From NCBI RefSeq assembly GCF_037126465.1, contig NC_088203.1:81778668-81842667 (forward strand): DNA of 64,000 nt. Reading direction: 5' to 3'. The notes beneath the pieces are model-generated. The model was not told the origin of the DNA. It saw only the letters and a program-made list of their open reading frames with translations, and did not search any database. The DNA is from Ornithodoros turicata. Lineage: Eukaryota; Arthropoda; Arachnida; Ixodida; Argasidae. The stretch's first letter is position 1, and every line of letters starts with the position of its first letter. Below are positions 56,302 to 64,000 of the stretch, piece after piece. The position numbers and the translations under genes are program-made.

Positions 56302-57290
56302 GTATGCAGGATGTTTTGGCAGCAACACGCAACTGCCTTAAAAAAAAAGACCTATCAAACTCAAACTCAACCTATGGATGCATTCGACAACAAAACAACA
56401 ACAGCAAGCACATGCTGTGACGATGAATAAGAAATAGTTTTACTGAAAGGGACTATCGCATCCGTCCCGGTCGATTCGTAAACTATAGTGCCGTTTTACT
56501 CCGCCTTCATCACTGACAGTAACGCCGAAAATCCGAAGCGAATCGGTGTCGTTGTTCCTGTGCAGTTTGATGTAACACATGGCAAGAGCAGACGACGCAT
56601 ATTGAGAGTATTCCGGAATTCCCTCTCTGTGAACGTCACCCGCACCAGGCCAATCAGTGAGTGCCTAGAGGGACGTTGGTAGCCTTGGCAACCGACCGAC
56701 CGACAGGCTGGCGGACGAGCGGGAATACGAGGGGACGGCGTCTGCTGGTCGCGGAGAGTACGTCATTGGCCTGTAGAATGTTGTTTCTGATTAGCGACGG
56801 TCGTGTTCGTACAGCCAGGTGAGTGACATCGCGTAATCACGCAGCATGGTGACGTCAGAACTCACATTGGTGAGCGAAAGTCGGCGTATATACCGAGGGG
56901 AGGTGGGATATGTTTAATAGAAAGAAAAGATAAGAAGAAATGCCAAGCAGGCTAATGCCGGCTTGCTATTCAAAAAAGTAAAAAGAACTCAAAACAAGAC
57001 ATTGAAAAAACAAAAAGCAAAAAACAACAGGGCCGAGGACTTTTCACAAGTATATTACGATGCGAACGCCAAGCAGACGACCTCGGAGACAGTCGCCTCC
57101 GCGCTGCGCTCCCATTCCAGTGTCTGGCTTACGTCATCATGGTGTTGTTAAAGGAGAATTTATTAAACTCTAAAACGGATATGATGTAGCAGTCGCATCG
57201 TCAGCCGCAATCCGCCAGCGAGCGGTTTACGTCAGCGCTACCCAGCGCGAGAATCAAAACATTCCTTCAGTTCATCTTCACCATTCAACC
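56302..57290. other. Intergenic, with a possible promoter segment
   Basis: No gene was recognised. The part from about 56470 to 56760 is CpG-rich and includes a CCAAT word and an X-box. GACC tetranucleotides are repeated at 56692-56704. Confidence 0.45.
56649..56692. promoter_or_regulatory. CCAAT word plus perfect RFX X-box
   Basis: GTAGCCTTGGCAAC at 56679-56692 fits the RFX consensus GTNRCCNNRGYAAC at every defined position. GGCCAATCAG, a CCAAT-type site, lies 25 bases upstream, near 56649. RFX sites with CCAAT boxes occur in promoters of ciliary genes. No gene is visible on either side, so this is only a candidate. Confidence 0.4.
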
Positions 57291-57500
57291 TAGCCGGTTA
57301 CTAAAAAGGATATTTCCTCTCCAGACTCACTTGTCGTCTCAGTCTCGACAATGTTCTTCATTCTTTGAGCACTTCGCTGTAGAGCCAGGACTGCTCCTGG
57401 TATTCAAGACTAAAACGTCTGCTTGTTTGTTATCAGGTTGGTTAATTGCTTTTCCTGTTTCTGCTTGCTAAGTCCTGGCTCTTGCGACTGTGTCTTGACA

Positions 57501-58230
57501 ATGCCGACTAACATCGAGCTTGAAAAAGAAATTAAAAACATGAAGGCCCAGTTAATGCAAGCTATTCGGGAATCAACGGAAACCTTCATGACGGCAAACT
57601 CAACTGTGTTAGCTCAGATGGAAGAAGTGACGAAGAGTATAGTTTTTATGAATGAAAAATTTAACGAGACACAAAAAAAGTTGGAAGCGGTACTCAGTGA
57701 AAACTCGAACTTGAAGAAGGCAAATGCTGAGTTATCTCGGCGGGTTGGCGAGCTCGAGCAGTATTCGAGATTGTACAACACTGAAATCAAGGGGATGCCT
57801 GTGACAGAGGGTGAGGACTGTCTAAAGATTGTTCAGACCATTGGCGAAAAAATTAATGTCCAGATTCTTGAATCTGACATTGATGCTGTCCATCGTGTCC
57901 CAGTTTTTAACAAAGCGAATGAAAGGAACATTATCGTTCGTTTTACGTCGAGAATGAAAAAAAAATGTGTTCCAGCAAAAGGCGAAAAAGGCGCGACTTT
58001 CTGCTAATGACCTTGGGTTAAATACCAGTGTCATATGTCCCATCTACTTTAATGATCATCTCACCCCAGATAATAAAAAGTTGTTTGCTAAAGCAAGAGA
58101 TGCAGCGAAGTCACACGGTTGGAGGTTCGTTTGGACGGATCTCTGTCAGATCAAAGTGCGGCACTCAACCGATAGCCCTGTTATACGCGTGAAATGTGAT
58201 GCGGATCTTGCTAAAATCATATCTATGTGA
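57501..58230 (+). pseudogene. LINE ORF1 protein (coiled coil plus FP-like C-terminal domain), frameshift at an A run
   Basis: It starts MPTNIELEKEIKNMKAQL. A long heptad region (to about residue 95, with NSNLKKANAELSRRVGELEQ) should trimerise. Then come YNTEIKGMPVTEGEDC, AVHRVPVFNKANERNIIVRF and, after the break, LTPDNKKLFAKARDAAKSHG, WRFVWTDLCQIKVR, SPVIRV. This order matches LINE ORF1 proteins that end in a domain related to baculovirus FP25K. The frame changes at nine consecutive A residues, 57957-57965, so the break may be a real deletion, a sequencing error or slippage. Confidence 0.83.
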
Positions 58231-58281
58231 TTGGTCACTTTTGGTGTATATAATGGTGTCGCGGGCAATTAAACTTCTACC

Positions 58282-61114
58282 ATGGATTTTTCTTTAATTC
58301 ATTTCAACGCTAGAAGCCTGAGAAAGAATTTTGATGACATAAATTCGTTTCTGTGTGCTAACATTCACAAGTACTCTTTGATTGCTCTGAGCGAAACTTG
58401 GTTAAGGAGTGATGAGGTCTCTTTATATAAGTACCGAGATTATTACTCTGAATTTGTATGCCGTGACAGTACAGGCATTTCTAATGTCGGTGGTGGCGTT
58501 GGTTTGTTTATATCGCCGCTTTTAAATCATACTGTTCGCAATGATGCAGTCTTGAACAATCCCACTTGCGAAAGTTTATGGGTTGAGATAGACAAATGTT
58601 CTTTCTCAAGTGCACACAAAAACATTGTTATCGGTGTCATTTACCGCCCTCCTTCTGGATCTGTTTACGAATTTATATCTGCTCTTGAACAGTCATTGGA
58701 TTCCCTATCTCGCGAAAATAAATCTATATTGCTTGTAGGAGACTTTAACATTAATATTCTCGATGAACAAAATCCTGTTTGCCTCTCATTTATGACTTGT
58801 CTTAGTAGTTTTGGTTATGATTGTCCTATTAAATCACCTACAAGAGTAACGTCGACTTCTTCGACTTTGCTCGATCATATATGGCTAACTGACTGCGAGT
58901 TGTCCCACGCTGATGTTTTTGAAGTTGACATTTCGGATCATTACCCTGTAGCCGCTGTATTGATGCTTCAACATAAGAAGAACGCTAGATATACTAAAAC
59001 TATTCGTTTCAATGTTGATAACTTTGTTAAATGTGTTGAAAGTGTCAACTGGGCTTCTATTCTCAACTCTTCAAGTGTTAATATTGCTTACGAGCAATTT
59101 TCCGATTGTATTACCACGGCTATTGCAGCAAATACTGTGGTATCTGTATCCCGAAATAAATATGTCAGCCCGGAGTCCCCTTGGATCACACACAGTATTT
59201 TAAAATGCATAAAAAAGAAACATAATCTCGGAAAAAAGGTTAAGAAACAGCCCTTTAATCCAGGATTGAGGTCTAAGTACGCACTATACTCACGTTATCT
59301 GTCGCGGGTATTGAATCACGCAAAGAAGCTTTATTACCATGCTCAAATCGCGTCATGCTCATCCGTTAAGGATAAATGGAAGGTGGTTAATAAATTTCTT
59401 AACAGGAAGTCCAGTAATACTCGTATAGACAGAGTGATATATAATAACACCACACTCCAAAGTCCATATGATATTGCTGCTGCTTTCAATGACTTTTTTT
59501 TTTGGTACCTGCGTCAACCAAGATACAGACGACACACCATTTGCTCCAATGCGATGTCGTCTTCTGCAGTCCTTTTTTCTTCAACCGACAACGCCAATTG
59601 AAGTGGCTGAGGTCATATCCTCGCTGCGTAATACATCTCCAGGGTATGACAACATAGCCGTATCGAAATTAAAACTAGTTAAGGCTGTCATATCACCTGT
59701 GCTGTCCCACATTGTAAACCTCTCATTTAACCAAGGCGAATTTCCTAAGTCGCTGAAACGCGCGATCATTGTGCCAGTACATAAAAAAGGCGATCCTTTG
59801 GTTATCAGCAATTATCGTCCGATTTCTATTCTTCCGGTAATAAGCAAAATTATTGAAAGATTGTTGCAGAAGCGGCTGGTGAGCTATCTTGACAAATTTA
59901 ACGTTATATGTACTAACCAGTTCGGTTTTCGCAGTGGCTGCTCTACAGAAACAGCCCTTTTAACGTTTACGGAACGCATCAAACAGTCAATTGATCACGG
60001 GGGTATAGCTCTTTCTCTTTTCATTGACTTCTCTAAGGCTTTCGATTGTGTTAACCACAAAATTCTTCTTTGTAAACTAGCCAAATATGGGATCACTGGA
60101 CCTGCACTCAGCTTAATCAAATCATATCTCGAGGATCGGTCTCATATTGTTAGATGCCAGGACGTTCTCTCTCTACCTTCGCTGTTTAACATTGGCGTGC
60201 CACAGGGGTCCATATTAGGTCCACTCCTTTTCTTACTTTATATAAATGATCTTCCTGAGCAATTAAAATTTTCGGAAGCATTTCTATATGCAGATGACAC
60301 GACTTTATTGTTAACTGGCAATGATATTAATAACCTTTCATTGAAATTAGAGGAAGACATTAATAATCTAGTCTACTGGTGTCGTACTAATAGATTACAT
60401 TTGAACGCGAGCAAAACAGTGACCATGATTTTCCACTCGCATAAACGTAATGTTAATACGCCCACTTCTTTATCCATCTTGGGAAGTCCATTGCAGTTTC
60501 GGCAAGAAACTAAATTCTTAGGAGTCGTATTCGACAGCCATCTTCGATTTACGTCCCATATTAACGATATCACTCGCAGGAGTTCATACGGTATCAGCGT
60601 ACTCGTAAAAACCCGACATTACTTTCCGCCATCCATTCTGCTTAACTTGTACTATGCTTTCATACACTCTCATCTGACGTACTGTGCTTCTGTGTGGGGT
60701 TTAACTCACAAAACTCATCTTCGTGCTCTTCAGGTAATTCAAAACAGAGCTATCAGAATTACATTTGGGTTACCGTTGCTCGCTCATGTCCCATATCACG
60801 AAATTCGTATTCTTACAGTTCATAACATAATCTCTTATAGTATCCTAAGCATGACCTACCGTATATTACAACTTAACCTCACTTTGCCAAAAATAAATTT
60901 TCTTCACCTTCGTTCAACCCGGCGTACTAGGGCAGGAGCTGGAGGTCTGTTGAACCTACCTACGTCTAATACAAACTATGGGAAGCTGTCGTTTTTGTTC
61001 CGTGCAGCTTGCGAGTGGAACCAACTAACACGTGAAATAACATGCATTCGATCTTATCCGCTATTTAGAAACAAACTAAAACATGTGTTATTCCATAATG
61101 CATCTCGTTTGTAA
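58282..61114 (+). pseudogene. LINE ORF2: AP-type endonuclease and reverse transcriptase, frameshift at a T run
   Basis: The endonuclease (from 58282) shows LIHFNARSLRKN, LIALSETWL, GVIYRPPSG, LLVGDFNIN, SPTRVTSTSSTLLDHIWL and VDISDHYPV, the conserved blocks of AP endonucleases that nick target DNA. The reverse transcriptase has SPGYDNI, VPVHKKGDPLVISNYRPISI, NQFGFRSGCSTETALL, FIDFSKAFDCVNH, GVPQGSILGPLLFLLYINDL and catalytic YADD near 60287-60298, then a thumb and C-terminal region. The frame shifts once at ten T residues (59494-59503) after AAFNDFF. With one fewer or one more T the gene would be open, giving roughly 940 residues. Spacing from ORF1 is about 50 bp. Confidence 0.9.
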
Positions 61115-61380
61115 CCACCTTCGTTTCTTTGTATCATCTATCTCCGTTGCACTTGAATTTTTTTTGACAATGATATAAGTGTGTTGTACAATTGCATCTG
61201 TATCATCATCAAGTGTATTGTATCATCTTCAATTGTTTTGATCATTGTGCTCTGTTATAATATCTTCATTTTGCGATTGATGAGGAACCTTTAACCGGGA
61301 GTACTCCCTCTGGTTCCTCTATGTGTATATTCACCTATGTATTTTCATTTGTTTTGGTAGAATAAATAAATGTCAAATGT

Positions 61381-61999
61381 GTTATCTGCAGAGGGAGTGC
61401 GAATCTTTAAAACTCGTTTATTTCAATTTCAATTTCAATTTTATTTTCCTTTCGGATGGGAGAGAGTAAAAACCCAGAAGGCTTGACGAAGACATTTAAT
61501 ATGTAAGCTGCGTTCGGAAGAGAAACTTGGCCAAGTGAACTGTGAAGAAGGTGACGAACATTACCGTATCGATTTCATACATACGTTGCCAGATGTGGTA
61601 GTCCTTTTAATTCGTGGTTCGCTACTTCTGGGAACAGCGGTTAGTATGACATATGAAATGCTGAGGGAATGGGATGACGGGACATTACATCTTTGTCCTT
61701 GTATGACAACAAAGGTACAAAAAAACACAACGACGATACTGCAGGAAGCTCGTCTTTTCCCTTTGAATGGGTTACTGAATGCCACCGGTAATTTCTAACT
61801 TTTCCCATATTGGGACTAATATATAGTTCGGCCTTGTTCCAGGAAACCTAAAACTTATGTGGTACCGAACCCTCATGCATCCGAAAGATGCTGCTTCTGC
61901 GTAGCACCAGGGACAGGAGTCACTCACTGCTCAAGTGGAACGCGTCCGAAACCGCGCAGCGCACTCACTTCATTGGTGATTATACTCGCACAACCAGCG
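61381..61999. other. Unannotated region
   Basis: TTTCAA repeats at 61421-61441 look like the tail of another retroposed sequence on the minus strand. Nothing else could be identified. Confidence 0.4.
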
Positions 62000-62305
62000 T
62001 CACCTGGTTGGAAAAAATAACAGAGTTACAGTTTCAGTTAGTACATGAACAAAGTAACTAAGTGACAGGTACAGTCACTCTGCCCAAAGACTACCTAGTT
62101 GATTCATCAGCCAAAAATAACTTAGTTAATCTAGGGGTATTTTCCAAAACGGTAAAAACAAGGACTCCGGTTCAAAAACGTTTACTGTGAATTATTTACT
62201 AGCGCAATGTGAACTACTTGCGCAGGTTGTACTGGAACTGCAGCAGTTTGTCTCTGTAAATCTGCCCCGCTTTATTCCGATGCATCCCTCCGATGCATTT
62301 TTTAA
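62000..62305. repeat. Degenerate GTTAC-rich repeat, left part
   Basis: It contains AACAGAGTTACAGTTTCAG, AAGTAACTAAGTGACAG and AACTTAGTTAATC. A similar patch with AGCTAGTTACAGCTGG, TAACTAGTTTC and AACTAGTTACC lies at 62820-62945. The two may flank one old hAT-like MITE, with CCAGCCTTGGAAGGTAAC as a possible end. Confidence 0.35.
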
Positions 62306-62307
62306 GG

Positions 62308-62375
62308 AGTAGCAAGCCGACACTTGCCTGGCTGACATCTCCTTTTGTGTGAATAAACATATACCCCCCCCCCCT
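62308..62375 (+). repeat. Dispersed repeat (AGCAAGCCGAC type), second copy
   Basis: AGTAGCAAGCCGAC, GGCTGACATCTCC and AATAAACATATACCCC align with 42476-42560. The poly-C stretch lies at the same place in both copies. Confidence 0.6.
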
Positions 62376-62819
62376 TACCAATGCTGTACAGCTACTCGAC
62401 TGGAGCACTAGACGAGATCAACGTTTTTTTTTTTATATTGCACTCAAAAGCGCTGACCACAGAACTGTTTTCTTGTCGAAGTAATGGTAAAGTTTTAAGT
62501 CAATTTTAAATTTGAACCCTTTATTCGACTCGAGTGCTAGCGTTGTACTTATGCGCACCATAAATAGCATAGTGAGGTGGGCATAGCACCATGGGTATCC
62601 GCGAGTGGAAAGTCATATCCGAATGCCGACACGACACACGCTTGTTTCCGAGCCGCGGTGATAGCTGCACCCTTTTCACCCTTTTTCTTTTAGTGCTACG
62701 GGAAGTTGTGTGAGCCACGGCTAACATGCGGCAAAGGGTAGTGAAAGAAAAGGCCAACGCTTTCGGAAAGTATTACAAAAAAAAAAGTACGATTCTGAAA
62801 ACAACTTGTGACTGAAAAA
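62376..62819. other. Unannotated region
   Basis: No feature could be supported. Confidence 0.45.
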
Positions 62820-62945
62820 TAGGCAGCTAGTTACAGCTGGAAGTTACTTTCCTGGGAAGAGTAATTCCCCGCCCCCCCGTTCCTGTAACTAGTTTCTTTT
62901 CCGGTAGCTATACTGCAACTAGTTACCTTCCAAGGCTGGTTTCCA
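62820..62945. repeat. Degenerate GTTAC-rich repeat, right part
   Basis: TAACTAGTT and its near variants occur about six times in 125 bp. It ends with TAGTTACCTTCCAAGGCTGG. See the left part at 62000. Confidence 0.4.
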
Positions 62946-64000
62946 GCCCGTCATATATTTCTTCACTGCTCGAAAAAGCAGCGGAGGTGGACTTTCCCGC
63001 TTTTGCACCACTAACACATTCTCTCAGTCACTTCTAGCTAAACTTTCCTTTGAGTGGAACCATTTTCTCGGCTCTGTTTCATCCATTGATGACCCTCCAC
63101 TATTTAAGAAAGCTTTGTGTGATCACCTACACGTGCCATAGTGATCATTCTGTATTTGTAGTGTCATTTGCACTCTGTGCTTTTTATTTACTGTATTTGT
63201 GTCCACTGATATTGATATTTATAGTTATTATTACCGCCCATCCGTTCTGTAATACTAACAAGCCGTCAAAGTAAAATAATCAAATTGAAAGCGGTGAGCA
63301 GTGACATGACAGGTTACATAGCGCTATCTCTGCGCGGAGTTATAATGTTAGCCGCACGTCAAAGCGACCGCAAAACGAAAGCCCCTTGAGAAAGTACTGT
63401 TATGTGTGTTGAACGGCAATATGTTCCTCTGAATAATTTCCAACCACTTGAAGGCCACTTCACTAGTCTCACATTATTATGCGAACCAGTCATTGGCTTA
63501 ACTAAATTATTCGGATGCTATAAGAGTTAGCAACATCTGTTATCGCACCACCTCATCTCATCCTGGCTACAGTCGTGACGCAGCCCACATACGTGAGGCC
63601 CACAACGGCAAGTCGTTTCTTCGTCCACCCCCACCAAGAGTTAGCAACAACGCCACAGTGGCGAGTCTGTTGGACTAATTCTTCATCCTGATGATTCTTC
63701 AATGTGCATTCAATTGGATTGGATTGGATTGGACTGGGTTGAAAGGGAGTTCGTGGAGTTAATGATGAAGTGACATGAAAGGTAATGAGCAAGTGATAAA
63801 GAAAAAAGTGCGAAGCATTCATGTGCAGTATTACCGTGCGTGTCCGCTAAATTCCGCCTTTCTTCGTGGCGCCATTGTATGCGTCAAAATCACGGGTCCC
63901 CTTGGATGTCCCGAAAATATTTTGCAAACGGCGCGGAACGGCGCATGCAATAAAATGCTACCAATTATAAATATGGCAATTAATTATCAAATTAAATACA
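62946..64000. other. Unannotated region
   Basis: A GGATT pentanucleotide tract lies at 63714-63733. No gene was recognised to the end of the window. Confidence 0.5.

Larger units (their letters stand above)
57290..61380 (+). mobile_element. CR1/Jockey-like non-LTR retrotransposon (LINE), nearly complete
   Basis: The order is 5' leader, ORF1 (nucleic-acid chaperone type), ORF2 (endonuclease plus reverse transcriptase), and a 3' untranslated region ending in AATAAATAAATG repeats near 61365. The 5' boundary is approximate. Each ORF has one frame break, both in homopolymer runs. The sequence is otherwise well preserved. I found no target duplication with confidence. The dead LINE at 27.6/33 kb is a related but older element. 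Confidence 0.88.

Overview
This window looks like non-coding, repeat-dense DNA from an arthropod nucleus, most probably an ixodid tick. The reasons are the intron-containing transposon gene, animal-type transposons of many classes, and tRNA-derived SINE copies together with other dispersed repeats of a kind I associate with tick genomes. The species assignment is inference. I found no convincing host protein-coding gene, no rRNA and no stand-alone tRNA. Almost everything that can be named is mobile or tandemly repeated DNA.

Layout. 1-10 kb: unannotated DNA with a SINE fragment, a GGAAAC-rich degenerate repeat, a 345-bp near-perfect palindrome and MITE pieces. 10.07-10.81 kb: a non-autonomous pogo/Tigger element with TA target duplication. 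10.81-22.64 kb: a satellite array of about 60 copies of a 197-bp monomer, each carrying a tRNA T-arm-like hairpin that matches a Pol III B box. The array has a six-monomer higher-order repeat and an internal 14-monomer (2,758-bp) tandem duplication. 22.69-23.57 kb: a second, older tandem repeat of about 124 bp. 25.6-27 kb: two hairpins, one with hammerhead-like sequence order, and a decayed gene of a widespread arthropod protein family. 27.6-33.9 kb: a dead LINE split by a young Ty3/gypsy element (128-bp LTRs differing at one base, 5-bp target duplication) whose gag and pol each carry a frameshift.

36-49 kb: a 43-bp-stem hairpin, a piggyBac-like MITE with TTAA ends, other MITEs, a compound TCTG/TACG/TATG microsatellite with an internally deleted mariner in it, and SINE copies including one full-length copy with a target duplication. 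49.34-56.29 kb: a 6,950-bp P element. It has identical 34-bp terminal inverted repeats, an exact 8-bp target duplication (ATGTATAC), and a minus-strand transposase gene that I resolve into 14 exons, with frame kept at every junction and no stop, giving about 1,002 residues. The protein starts with a complete THAP DNA-binding domain, continues through small acidic exons and a coiled coil, and ends in a DDE (RNase H-like) transposase. A hAT MITE and a large foldback element sit in two of its introns. 57.3-61.4 kb: a CR1/Jockey-like LINE with ORF1 and an endonuclease/reverse-transcriptase ORF2, each broken only at a homopolymer run. The rest, to 64 kb, is unannotated with degenerate repeats.

How the parts relate. 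The window is a nested record of insertions: gypsy into LINE, MITE and foldback into P-element introns, MITE into an older repeat, mariner into a microsatellite. The most notable object is the P element, because its ends, target duplication, promoter-like TATA box inside the terminal repeat and coding capacity all look preserved.
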